A stretch of DNA of 64,000 nt from Duncaniella sp. (GTDB lineage: Bacteria; Bacteroidota; Bacteroidia; Bacteroidales; Muribaculaceae): assembly GCA_029060405.1 (NCBI GenBank), contig JAIDUB010000080.1, positions 55,911 through 119,910 of the forward strand, given 5' to 3'. The position numbers were made by a program, and so were the translations under genes. The first letter of the stretch is position 1, and every line of letters starts with the position of its first letter. The notes under the pieces are model-generated. The model did not search any database and was not told where the DNA came from. It was given only the letters and a program-made list of their open reading frames with translations. Shown here in pieces: positions 1-8,465 of this stretch.

Positions 1-1
1 C

Positions 2-547
2 GCTCCGCTGGCCAAAAACATGCTTCTCAACAGTGAGATACACTCCACCGTTATCACCGGCAGCACATCGGCCGGCGCCGAGCATCGCCCGTCGTCGCAC
101 TACTCGTGGCGTAACGACAATATGGTGGTGTACCGTCCTTTCTCCCACCAGCAGCTCCCCGAGATACGTCAGGCGCTCCTCGCCATGCAGCCCAGCTTCA
201 ACGTGCGCCTCAACCTCATCCCGATGCGCGGTCCATTCTCGCGCGGCATCATAGCGGTGACTTATCTCGATTGCCCCATAAGTCTTGAAGAAGTAATCAA
301 GCTGTATGACGAGTATTACGACGATCACAACTTCACTTTCATCTCGTCGAAGATTCCTGACCTCAAGGATGTGGTCAACACCAACAAGTGCATCATCCAC
401 CTCGACCATATCGACGGCAAACTTATCATCACCACCGTAATCGATAATCTTCTCAAAGGCGGAGCCGGCACTGCCGTGCACAACATGAATCTCCTTTTCG
501 GCCTTCAGGAGACTACCGGTCTCACCATGAAAGCCTCGGCATACTGA
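2..547 (+). CDS. argC: N-acetyl-gamma-glutamyl-phosphate reductase, C-terminal part (partial)
   Basis: This is the third enzyme of arginine (ornithine) biosynthesis, which reduces N-acetyl-glutamyl-phosphate to the semialdehyde with NADPH in the cytoplasm. The reading frame is open to the left edge (APLAKNMLLNSEIH...), so only the C-terminal part is present and the first internal Met is not the start. Recognition rests on the late motif GGAGTAVHNMNLLFGLQETT, which is typical of ArgC (the family's G-x-A-x-Q/H-NMN-LMFGL-ETTGL stretch), and on the STSAGAE segment upstream. The stop lies one base before the GtrA start, so the two are probably co-transcribed. The other arg genes would be upstream of the window. 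The assignment is secure; the true start is not visible. Confidence 0.92.
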   Translation, partial: APLAKNMLLNSEIHSTVITGSTSAGAEHRPSSHYSWRNDNMVVYRPFSHQQLPEIRQALLAMQPSFNVRLNLIPMRGPFSRGIIAVTYLDCPISLEEVIKLYDEYYDDHNFTFISSKIPDLKDVVNTNKCIIHLDHIDGKLIITTVIDNLLKGGAGTAVHNMNLLFGLQETTGLTMKASAY

Positions 548-548
548 C

Positions 549-986
549 ATGAGCACCCATCTGAAAAACAAGGACATATACCAGTTTGCCCGCTATGTAG
601 CCGTGGGTGTGCTCAACACGCTCGTGACCCTTATAGTGATCTACGCCTGCAAGTCGTGGCTCGACATGAACATATGGGTATCCAATGCCCTCGGTTATAT
701 CGCCGGAGTCATCAATTCATTCCTGTGGAACAAGATATGGGTATTCCGCTCACGCGACACAGGCTATCGCGGCGAGGCACTGCGCTTTGCCGTGGGATTT
801 GCAGTGTGCTACTGCCTGCAGTTTGGCGTAACATGGCTGCTCAACGCCATGATAGGCCATATGGAGTGGGACATCACCCCCTCGTTCACCATCAGCGGCT
901 ACGGCATCGCCACCATAATAGGCATGGGCGTATACACCATAGCCAATTTCGTATTCAACCGCCTCATCACCTTCAAGGCCTCGTAA
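549..986 (+). CDS. GtrA-like integral membrane protein
   Basis: A 145-residue protein with four hydrophobic segments (about residues 13-33, 41-60, 76-98 and 109-135), the usual size and topology of the GtrA/DPMS family. It contains the conserved pair FLWNKIWVF near residue 60 and a final FVFNRLITF motif. GtrA proteins are thought to help flip polyprenyl-phosphate sugars across the inner membrane, or to partner glycosyltransferases; the actual substrate cannot be read here. It follows argC after one base, which suggests shared transcription rather than shared function. Family assignment is confident, precise role is not. Confidence 0.85.
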   Translation: MSTHLKNKDIYQFARYVAVGVLNTLVTLIVIYACKSWLDMNIWVSNALGYIAGVINSFLWNKIWVFRSRDTGYRGEALRFAVGFAVCYCLQFGVTWLLNAMIGHMEWDITPSFTISGYGIATIIGMGVYTIANFVFNRLITFKAS

Positions 987-999
987 GCTATTTGTCTGT

Positions 1000-1297
1000 G
1001 AGGCTGTGTCAAAAATCAAATAGCGCCCGCGGGCGCTGAATTATTCGTAACCGGCGCCGCCGTAGCTCAGCGAAGGCGTCGCCGGTTATCTGATACTTAA
1101 GCATAGGCGCCCGCAAGGCCGCCAATTGAATAACTTGTTGATTCCCATTATATTCGGCGGCCTATCGGGCGCCTATTGGATCATTTTCATTTACCCGGGG
1201 CGCCTCCGCATAGCTACGGCGACCCGGGTTACGAAGAACTCGGCGGCCTGCGGACGCCGGAACATATTTTGAAATAGCATATTTTGACACAGCCCTC
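1000..1297. mobile_element. MITE-like element with 13-bp terminal inverted repeats
   Basis: This fills most of the 495-base gap between the GtrA gene and the amylase. The ends are inverted copies: GGCTGTGTCAAAA at 1002-1014 and its reverse complement at 1282-1294; one more flanking GAG extends the match with a one-base indel. The interior has no plausible gene but is packed with hairpins: a perfect 16-base palindrome at 1022-1037, a 13-bp stem (12 paired) at 1049-1087, a 20-base stem (18 paired) at 1104-1122 with 1156-1175, and a 12-bp stem (11 paired) around 1193-1230. A non-autonomous transposable element (MITE) fits best; no clear target-site duplication is visible. It could instead be a processed REP-type array. 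Confidence 0.55.
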
Positions 1298-1401
1298 AAA
1301 AAACAAATATACCGAAACACCTAATTCCAAATTCTAAGTTAAAAGTTGTTAACCCTTATTACATTATGGTGATAAGGGGTATAGGCTGAGTAATTTTGTA
1401 T

Positions 1402-1409
1402 TACTTTTG
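1402..1409 (+). promoter_or_regulatory. Putative -7 box upstream of the GH13 gene
   Basis: TACTTTTG fits the Bacteroidetes -7 consensus TAnnTTTG and lies 72 bases before the amylase ATG. No convincing TTTG -33 element is seen at the usual distance, so the call is tentative. The implied 5' leader is about 65 nt and AT-rich. Confidence 0.4.
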
Positions 1410-1481
1410 TAGACCGACGGACATTCCCGCCACTAACTTTTCATATCATACTTTTCACCTAATTATTTTACATTTACTTTA

Positions 1482-4286
1482 ATGAAATTACCATTTTTCC
1501 GACTTATGCTCTTGGCCGCGCTGTGGTGTGTGGCTCCGGCTTTGGCTGCTCAAGTGGTGACCACCACTCCGGCTATCGTGCAGACCAACTCCACCGACAT
1601 CGTCATCACATTCCACGCCGACCGCGGCAACAAGGGTCTGGCCAACCAGCCTTCAACCGCCGAAATCTATGCCCACACCGGCGTAATCACTTCCAAGTCT
1701 CAATCTACAAGCGACTGGAAATATGCGCCCGACTGGAAAACCAACCTTCCCAAATATCGGATGAAATATGTGTCGGCCAACACATGGACGCTCACAATTC
1801 CGTCGATCGACTCTTTCTATGGCATCACTGATAAATCGGAAGTGGTGAAAAAACTCGCTTTCGTGTTCCGTAACGCCGACGGCACCAAGGAAGGCAAAGG
1901 CGACGGCAACAGCGATATTTTCGTCGACGTGCTCCCCGAAGGCTTCCAGTTTGAGCTCACTTCATCGGCCTCCAACGGTGTGGTCATGAACTCATCGCCC
2001 GTCACCTTCACCGCCTTAACCACCGAGAGCGCTGAAATCAGCATCTATCTCAACTCCGCCTCGGGCACTCCGCTCAAGACGGCAACCGGCGTAACCACTC
2101 TCTCGGCCGAGCAGGCTTTCACCTCGCAGGGCTCCTATAAGATAATCGCTACCGCTAAAAACGCTGCCGGCACAGTTCTCACCAAAGAGACTACCGTAAC
2201 CCGCATCGAAGCTGCCGTAGAAGCGCCCTACCCCGGCGGCACACCCAAGCCCGGCCCCGTGGCCAATGCCGACGGCTCGGTTACATTCTGCTTCCCCACC
2301 GTCAAGGACCGCACCTCGTCAATGGTAATCGTTCCCTCGTGGACCGGCTACACCGTGACTGACCAGTGCGTGATGAAGCGCCACACCGTAGGCAACAACG
2401 TATATTTCTGGACCACGATGACCGGTATTGACAAAAATATCGACAACCTCTATTACTTCCTCGCCGACGGTGTGACCAAGGTTGGCGATCCATATGCCCG
2501 TCTGGTGCTCGACCCCTACTACGATAAATATATCTCGGCCGAGGTATTCCCCGATCTGCCCGACTATCCCATGGAATATGTGCAGAATGTACCCTTAGGC
2601 ATCTACAATCCTTCGCGCGACGCCTATGACTGGAAGGTGAAATCCTTCAAGGGCGTGGCTCAGGATGACCTCCTCGTATATGAGCTGCTCATACGTGACT
2701 TCACCGGCACTGAAGGTCAGGCCAACGGCGAAGGCACCGTGGCAGGTGTGATCGGTAAGCTCGATTACATCAAGAGCCTAAATGTCAACGCAGTGGAACT
2801 TATGCCTATCATGCAGTTCAACGGCAACCTCTCGTGGGGCTACAACACCAACTTCTATTTCGCCCCCGACAAGGCCTACGGTACGCCCGCCGACTACCGC
2901 CTCCTCATCGACGAATGCCACGCGCGCGGTCTGGCCGTGATACTCGATATCGTCCTCAACCAGAGCGACGGCCTGCATCCTTGGTATCAGCTCTACCCCA
3001 TCGCCTCAAATCCTTTCTACAACGGTTCGGCGCCCCACGCCTACAGCGTGCTCAACGACTGGAATCAGGATTGCGAACTTGTGCAGAAGCAGTGGGAAGA
3101 CTGCCTGAAATACTGGCTTACCGAATATAAGGTCGACGGTTTCCGCTTTGACCTCGTGAAGGGCCTCGGCGACAACTCAAGCTACGGCAACACCTACAAT
3201 GCCGCCACCAACACCTTCGGCACTCCCTCCGACGCCAATACCAACCGCTATAACGCTACCCGCGTGGCCCGCATGAAGACTCTCCACGCCGCCATGCGCA
3301 CCGTGAATCCCGACGCTTATTTCATCAACGAGAACCTTGCCGGCGCTCAGGAAGAGAATCAGATGGCCGAAGACGGTGAAATCAACTGGGCAAACATCAA
3401 CAACGAATCGTGCCAGTTTGCAATGGGTTTCAACTCCAATGCTTCACTCAACCGCTTCTACGCTCCTCTGGATCAACGCACATGGGGCTCGACTGTGAGC
3501 TACGCCGAGAGCCACGACGAGGAACGCATGGCCTACAAGCAGCGCATCTACGGCGCACAGGGCGTGCGCGGCAATACTGCCATGATGATGCGTCGCCTCG
3601 GCTCGGTTGCTGCCCAGATGATACTCTCGCCCGGCGCCCACATGCTCTGGCAATTCCAAGAGTTCGGTGCCGACCAGACCACCAAGACATCCACCGGCGG
3701 TAACAACACTGACAACAAACGCGTGATCTGGAGCTATCTCGACAACGCTGACCGTGCCGGACTTAAAGAATCCTACACACAGCTTATGGGTATCCGCGCC
3801 AATACTCCCGAGCTCTTCGACAACAACGCCACCACTACCAACGTGAATCTCTCAGGCTGGGACAACGGACGCACCATCGCCCTCAAGGCCACTGACGGCA
3901 AGGAACTTTACCTCTTTGTCAATCCCAAGGTTGCCGATGCTGTCAACATAGCCACTCCCGTCAATCTTAACAACGCCACTTATCATCTCGTAGCGGCAAG
4001 CTATGGCGTGACACCCACTCTCACCAACACATCGGTCAATCTCCCCGCAGGTGCTTTCGCTGTCTATGCCACTACCAATGTGTCGGGTATCGAGGAAGCG
4101 ACCATCGACACCGAAGCCGCTCCCATGATTTATGTCGACGGTAACAGCATCAAGGTGGAAGGCTACGCCCCCGGAATGTACGCGGTATACAATCTGGCCG
4201 GAATCAAGGTTAACCCCGATGCCGTGACACCCGGTATCTACATCGTCACCGCCGGCACCCACAGCGCCAAGATAGCCGTGCGCTGA
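1482..4286 (+). CDS. Secreted GH13 alpha-amylase-family protein with C-terminal sorting domain
   Basis: A 934-residue predicted starch/alpha-glucan hydrolase. A signal peptide ends near VAPALAA (residue 22). Residues about 30-160 and 165-245 look like beta-sandwich modules, 250-360 resembles a CBM48/isoamylase-N domain, and the TIM barrel runs from about 390 to 780. GH13 conserved regions are visible: DIVLNQ (region I), GFRFDLVKG with the nucleophile Asp557, INENL with the acid/base Glu617, and SHDE with His678-Asp679. The C-terminal 70 residues (GMYAVYNLAGIKV ... GIYIV) form a type-A sorting domain of the type IX secretion route, so cell-surface or secreted location is inferred. Region I has Gln where most GH13 enzymes have His. 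Substrate specificity cannot be decided from sequence alone. It is monocistronic, with a strong terminator following. Confidence 0.88.
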   Translation: MKLPFFRLMLLAALWCVAPALAAQVVTTTPAIVQTNSTDIVITFHADRGNKGLANQPSTAEIYAHTGVITSKSQSTSDWKYAPDWKTNLPKYRMKYVSANTWTLTIPSIDSFYGITDKSEVVKKLAFVFRNADGTKEGKGDGNSDIFVDVLPEGFQFELTSSASNGVVMNSSPVTFTALTTESAEISIYLNSASGTPLKTATGVTTLSAEQAFTSQGSYKIIATAKNAAGTVLTKETTVTRIEAAVEAPYPGGTPKPGPVANADGSVTFCFPTVKDRTSSMVIVPSWTGYTVTDQCVMKRHTVGNNVYFWTTMTGIDKNIDNLYYFLADGVTKVGDPYARLVLDPYYDKYISAEVFPDLPDYPMEYVQNVPLGIYNPSRDAYDWKVKSFKGVAQDDLLVYELLIRDFTGTEGQANGEGTVAGVIGKLDYIKSLNVNAVELMPIMQFNGNLSWGYNTNFYFAPDKAYGTPADYRLLIDECHARGLAVILDIVLNQSDGLHPWYQLYPIASNPFYNGSAPHAYSVLNDWNQDCELVQKQWEDCLKYWLTEYKVDGFRFDLVKGLGDNSSYGNTYNAATNTFGTPSDANTNRYNATRVARMKTLHAAMRTVNPDAYFINENLAGAQEENQMAEDGEINWANINNESCQFAMGFNSNASLNRFYAPLDQRTWGSTVSYAESHDEERMAYKQRIYGAQGVRGNTAMMMRRLGSVAAQMILSPGAHMLWQFQEFGADQTTKTSTGGNNTDNKRVIWSYLDNADRAGLKESYTQLMGIRANTPELFDNNATTTNVNLSGWDNGRTIALKATDGKELYLFVNPKVADAVNIATPVNLNNATYHLVAASYGVTPTLTNTSVNLPAGAFAVYATTNVSGIEEATIDTEAAPMIYVDGNSIKVEGYAPGMYAVYNLAGIKVNPDAVTPGIYIVTAGTHSAKIAVR

Positions 4287-4315
4287 CCACCGCACCCATA
4301 GACAAATTTCCTAAT

Positions 4316-4357
4316 AAAAATGCCGTGTGGACACTTCTCCCCACGGCATTTTTATTT
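4316..4357 (+). terminator. Rho-independent terminator after the GH13 gene
   Basis: A 12-bp perfect stem, AAAAATGCCGTG (4316-4327) with CACGGCATTTTT (4342-4353), followed by a T-rich tail. It ends the amylase transcript; its tail already contains the -33 box of the next promoter. Confidence 0.85.
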
Positions 4358-4385
4358 GATTTAATAATAATTATGTCTATTTTTG
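4355..4385 (+). promoter_or_regulatory. Bacteroidetes-type promoter for the 4404 gene
   Basis: TTTG at 4355-4358, a 19-nt spacer, then TATTTTTG at 4378-4385, a full match to the Bacteroidetes housekeeping promoter. It sits 19 nt before the ATG at 4404, which rules out a TTG start at 4383. Confidence 0.7.
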
Positions 4386-4403
4386 CAAAAAACAACACTC
4401 GTC

Positions 4404-5432
4404 ATGAGACTACGGTACATATTTATCTCACTTCTTATATCTATTCCCTTCATAATTAGTGCCCGCGACATAGAAGTTCACGGTATAATTATGGATACAT
4501 TAGTCGAAGAGCCACTTTTTGGGGCTTATATTTCCTATGAAGGGCAGGATGGCAAGACTTATGATACCTGCTCCGACATTGATGGGTTATTTTCTATTAC
4601 AGTTCCCGACAGTATAGAATTAACGGCAACTTATTTTGGATACACACCTGTCAGATTCCACCCCGAAGAATGTGTATCTATTGAAATGGAATTTACTACC
4701 ACAGGTGCTCCCGCTCTTTGGATTATCGACGGCAAAAAGGCAGTAGTTGACGACTTATACCTTTGGGCTCCAATGTACTGCTGGGGCACGAAACTTAACG
4801 ATGAAAAATCATCTATCAGCGATAAACTTGATGGTATTGGCCTGAATGATATTATTCATTTTAACCTGATAAGAAAGAGCCTGAACTACCAAGGTAAGGA
4901 TCTTGTAGGCACATGCCACGTCAGCACAAGGCCTATGCCTATAGAAGTGGTGGTGGATGGAAAACGTACGAAATCCATTATCGAATACCCCGGCCGGCTG
5001 TCGGTAAGAGAATTTGCCGAAGACTATTCCCGCAAAAAACTGAAATATGAAAAAGTTGTCACAGCTGCTTTGATTGACAGCGCCATGATAAGCAAGCATT
5101 TCCCGGAAGTGACCACCGACAAGGCTCTTGTGATCATCACCTCCGATTCCTGTCCTCATATATCGGCCACGACATATCGACGCTATATTGATAACGACGG
5201 CAAGGAGGATGAAGTATCAGAAGGAATGTATAGGATTGTTGATTCAGAAGGCAATATGGGGTTTGCCACTGCTGACGGATATGTAGTTGTCACTCCACAA
5301 TACAACTATGCAATGCCTTTCTCCTCAGGATATTCAACCGTATATTCCGATGTAAGTTACAAGGAATTGGAAAACGGTTGCAAGTACCCGGAGCGCAATT
5401 ATCTGAAATCTATTAATCGTCTGGGACTTTGA
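4404..5432 (+). CDS. Secreted protein: carboxypeptidase-regulatory-like domain plus WG-like repeat
   Basis: A 342-residue protein. The ATG at 4404 is chosen because the in-frame TTG at 4383 lies inside the -7 box. The signal peptide is MRLRYIFISLLISIPFIIS. Residues about 22-90 resemble the carboxypeptidase-D regulatory-like beta-sandwich common on Bacteroidetes surface proteins (EVHGIIMDTLVEEPLFGAYI, then a DGLFSI turn and FGYTPVRF). A middle part (about 100-245) is unrecognised. Residues about 280-320 (GNMGFATADGYVVVTPQYNY, then AMPFSSGYSTV) look like a single WG-type beta repeat. Periplasmic or surface location is inferred from the signal peptide. Function is unknown; the gene stands alone between a terminator and convergent uvrB, and it is AT-richer than its neighbours. 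Confidence 0.7.
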   Translation: MRLRYIFISLLISIPFIISARDIEVHGIIMDTLVEEPLFGAYISYEGQDGKTYDTCSDIDGLFSITVPDSIELTATYFGYTPVRFHPEECVSIEMEFTTTGAPALWIIDGKKAVVDDLYLWAPMYCWGTKLNDEKSSISDKLDGIGLNDIIHFNLIRKSLNYQGKDLVGTCHVSTRPMPIEVVVDGKRTKSIIEYPGRLSVREFAEDYSRKKLKYEKVVTAALIDSAMISKHFPEVTTDKALVIITSDSCPHISATTYRRYIDNDGKEDEVSEGMYRIVDSEGNMGFATADGYVVVTPQYNYAMPFSSGYSTVYSDVSYKELENGCKYPERNYLKSINRLGL

Positions 5433-5477
5433 CGAACCTGTTCCGGCAATAAAAGCTGACAAGGCATCAGCTCAATC

Positions 5478-7565
5478 TCATCGGGTCTTTTGCTCGACGA
5501 GGGCTTCCATCTTCACAATCTCGTCGCGTAGACGGGCGGCCTCGATGAAGTCCATGCGCTTGGCCGCATCGACCATCTCGGTGCGTCGCTTGGTGATGAG
5601 CCGCTGCAGTTCGTCGGCACCCATGTAACCTATCACCGGATCAGCGGCAAGATCTACCTTGGTGCTGTATTCCTGCTCGTAGGGTACGGGCTGACGTGAC
5701 TCGCCGCGCTTGGTCGTCGACGGTTTGGCGCCACCCTTGCGGCGCGGTGCTGTATCTTCGGCAGCATCGTCGTCGATGCCTATTATGCGGTTGCGAGCCT
5801 TGACTATAGCCTGCGGTGTGATTCCGTGCTCCTCGTTGTAGGCAAGCTGGATTGAGCGGCGACGGGCTGTCTCGTCAATGGTGAGCTGCATGGAGTCGGT
5901 AATCTTGTCGGCATACATTATAACGGTGCCGTTGAGGTTACGGGCGGCGCGACCCACCGTCTGCGTGAGCGAGCGGTGGCTGCGGAGAAATCCTTCCTTG
6001 TCGGCATCGAGTATAGCCACAAGCGACACTTCAGGCAGGTCGAGACCCTCGCGGAGCAGATTGACGCCTATGAGCACGTCAAACACTCCAGAGCGCAAGT
6101 CGTCGAGAATGCGTATACGGTCAAGCGTCTCCACGTCGGAGTGGATATAGGCGGTCTTGATACGGAGTTTCGACAGATATTCATTCAATTCCTCAGCCAT
6201 TCGCTTGGTAAGGGTGGTGACGAGCACTCGCTCGTTGCGCTCTATGCGCTCATTGATTTCATGCAGCAGGTCGTCGATCTGGTTGAGCGACGGGCGCACC
6301 TCTATCACCGGGTCGAGCAGTCCGGTAGGACGTATCACCTGCTCCACCACCACACCTTCGGAGCGCTCCAGCTCATAGTCGGCCGGCGTGGCGCTGACAT
6401 ACATGACCTGTGGCGTAAGCCGCTCGAATTCCTCGAATTTCAGCGGGCGGTTGTCGAGCGCCGCGGGCAGACGGAAACCATATTCCACGAGGTTGAGTTT
6501 TCTTGACAGGTCGCCGCCATACATGGCTCTCACCTGCGGAATCGTGACATGGCTCTCGTCGATAATGGTAAGAAAGTCCTTGGGGAAATAATCGAGCAGG
6601 CAGAACGGGCGCATGCCGGGCTCGCGGCCGTCGAAATAGCGGCTGTAGTTCTCTATTCCCGAGCAGTGGCCCACCTCGCGGAGCATCTCCACATCGTAGG
6701 TCACGCGCTCAAGCAACCGCTTTGCCTCAAGCTCCTTACCCTCGCGGGTGAGAAATTCGGCCTGAGTGCCCAGATCAAGCTCTATCTGCGCTATCGCGCT
6801 GCCAAGTCGGGCCGGTGAGGTCACAAAGAGGTTGGCCGGGTATATCTTGAATGAATCATGTGACCCGAGCGAGGTATTGTCCTCTGACCGTATTGTCTTT
6901 ATCGACTCAATCTCGTCGCCCCAGAAGGTGACGCGCACGGTGATTTCCTCGTAGGCCAGACGGATGTCGACCGTGTCGCCCTTCACGCGGAAATTACCGC
7001 GGCGCAGCTCTATCTCGTTGCGCGAATAGAGCGAGTTGACAAGGTCACGCAGAAACTTGTTGCGTGAAATCTTCTGCCCCTGACGTATATTTATCACGTT
7101 TACCTCGAAGTCCTCGGGATTGCCCATACCGTAGAGACACGACACCGACGACACCACTATCACATCCTTGCGTCCCGACATAAGAGCCGAAATGGTGGCG
7201 AGACGGAGTTTCTCGATCTCGTCGTTGATCATCAGGTCTTTCTCGATATACTTGTCGACCGACGGTATATAGGCTTCGGGCTGATAGTAGTCGTAATACG
7301 ACACGAAATACTGCACCGAGTTCTCCGGGAAAAACTGCTTGAACTCGCTGTAGAGCTGCGCGGCGAGGGTCTTGTTGTGACTGAGTATAAGCGTGGGCTT
7401 GTTGACGCGCTCGATCACGTTGGCCATCGTAAACGTTTTGCCCGAGCCCGTGACGCCGAGCAGCGTCTGAGCCGGATTACCCGCGATGACTCCTGCCGCA
7501 AGCGCGTCGATGGCCTGCGGCTGGTCGCCCGTGGGGCTGTATGCTGACGAAAGTTTAAATTTCAT
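5478..7565 (-). CDS. uvrB: Excinuclease ABC subunit B (UvrB)
   Basis: The DNA-damage verification helicase of nucleotide excision repair; it takes damaged DNA from UvrA and positions UvrC for dual incision. The 695 residues match the family's length. Walker A GVTGSGKT is at residues 37-44, followed by the YYDYYQPEAYIP beta-hairpin region (near residue 92) that clamps the DNA strand. The Walker B-type IIDESH lies near residue 340, the helicase motif VGRAARN near 540, and the C-terminal UVR domain that contacts UvrC occupies about 650-690. A -7 box on the minus strand (CAAAGTTA at 7588-7595 on the plus strand) lies 23 nt upstream. It is transcribed alone, convergent with the 4404 gene. Confidence 0.97.
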   Translation of the reverse strand: MKFKLSSAYSPTGDQPQAIDALAAGVIAGNPAQTLLGVTGSGKTFTMANVIERVNKPTLILSHNKTLAAQLYSEFKQFFPENSVQYFVSYYDYYQPEAYIPSVDKYIEKDLMINDEIEKLRLATISALMSGRKDVIVVSSVSCLYGMGNPEDFEVNVINIRQGQKISRNKFLRDLVNSLYSRNEIELRRGNFRVKGDTVDIRLAYEEITVRVTFWGDEIESIKTIRSEDNTSLGSHDSFKIYPANLFVTSPARLGSAIAQIELDLGTQAEFLTREGKELEAKRLLERVTYDVEMLREVGHCSGIENYSRYFDGREPGMRPFCLLDYFPKDFLTIIDESHVTIPQVRAMYGGDLSRKLNLVEYGFRLPAALDNRPLKFEEFERLTPQVMYVSATPADYELERSEGVVVEQVIRPTGLLDPVIEVRPSLNQIDDLLHEINERIERNERVLVTTLTKRMAEELNEYLSKLRIKTAYIHSDVETLDRIRILDDLRSGVFDVLIGVNLLREGLDLPEVSLVAILDADKEGFLRSHRSLTQTVGRAARNLNGTVIMYADKITDSMQLTIDETARRRSIQLAYNEEHGITPQAIVKARNRIIGIDDDAAEDTAPRRKGGAKPSTTKRGESRQPVPYEQEYSTKVDLAADPVIGYMGADELQRLITKRRTEMVDAAKRMDFIEAARLRDEIVKMEALVEQKTR

Positions 7566-7665
7566 TTTTCAATTAATCTGCAACTTACAAAGTTACGAAA
7601 AATATCAGTCACTACCACCGTCCGCTAAGAAAATTTAACTCACACCCGAAATCAACCGGAAACAC

Positions 7666-7696
7666 TTGACAAGTTTAACAATATGTAGTAAATTTG
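7666..7696 (+). promoter_or_regulatory. Promoter of the 7755 gene
   Basis: TTG at 7666-7668 and TAAATTTG at 7689-7696 with a 20-nt spacer. The -7 box matches the Bacteroidetes consensus; the ATG is 58 nt downstream. Confidence 0.6.
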
Positions 7697-7754
7697 CAAT
7701 TATCACTTTTTATATCCCTAAGACTATTCTTGCTCAACTTCACTTCTCTAAGTC

Positions 7755-8339
7755 ATGAAACAAATATTATCTTCGATTATCGCTTTATTAAGTTTCATCT
7801 GTATTCAAGCAGCTGAAACTCCTGTGGAATATTTTGATTGCGGAAATCCCATAAAGTTTGACAACACTGATTTCTATTTTGCATGGAGCGCACATCCTAA
7901 TCAGCTATATTACATACAGGAGTACCTGCCTGCGGGTGAAAATTTCGAACATTATACCCGCATGTTGTCAATCAGTGTAATTATGGTTGACAGTTCTCCC
8001 ATTGATGCTGTAAAAGCCAAAATAGCCGAACTTGATGAACGCAAAAAAACTGACCCGGTAACTAACTATGTAGTAGCCGAAAAAGACGGAGAATATATTC
8101 TCGAATTTATCGTGAGCGACAGCAACAATGGCGAAGTCAACACTGTAGAAACCGACTTGCATTATTATAAATCCATGATGGTCAACGGTAAGAAAGCATC
8201 GGTATTATTTTTCTATTCTACACGCGCCTATGGCGATAACATAACCGAATTTATTCAATCCATACCCGAGAAACGTGCATCGTGGTATAAAGCGATGGAA
8301 GATCTCCATCTCAATATCACTTTGAAGGAACTTGACTGA
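7755..8339 (+). CDS. Small secreted protein of unknown function
   Basis: A 194-residue protein with a clear signal peptide (MKQILSSIIALLSFICIQAA, cleavage near residue 19-20). The mature part is rich in acidic and aromatic residues, with alternating beta and helical character, and has no Cys pair or motif I recognise. It has its own promoter and is AT-richer than uvrB and metG around it. Periplasmic or exported location is inferred from the signal peptide. It is not obviously co-transcribed with metG, which has its own promoter at 8388. Confidence 0.75.
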   Translation: MKQILSSIIALLSFICIQAAETPVEYFDCGNPIKFDNTDFYFAWSAHPNQLYYIQEYLPAGENFEHYTRMLSISVIMVDSSPIDAVKAKIAELDERKKTDPVTNYVVAEKDGEYILEFIVSDSNNGEVNTVETDLHYYKSMMVNGKKASVLFFYSTRAYGDNITEFIQSIPEKRASWYKAMEDLHLNITLKELD

Positions 8340-8387
8340 CCGGATAGTACCACGCTTCACATCTCTTCCTAATGACAAACTCTTTTA

Positions 8388-8419
8388 TTTGCTTTCAACG
8401 GGGAAATTTGTTAATTTTG
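8388..8419 (+). promoter_or_regulatory. Promoter of metG
   Basis: TTTG at 8388-8391, a 20-nt spacer, TAATTTTG at 8412-8419. Transcription would start around 8426, so the in-frame TTG at 8424 is not usable and the ATG at 8466 is preferred. Confidence 0.7.
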
Positions 8420-8465
8420 CACTTTGATACATAACAGGTTCGACAAAAATATATTCACTTCATAC

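Noticed and set aside
1000..1297. Insertion sequence with transposase
   Set aside because: The element is under 300 bp and no open frame of useful length exists inside; only a non-autonomous element can be claimed.
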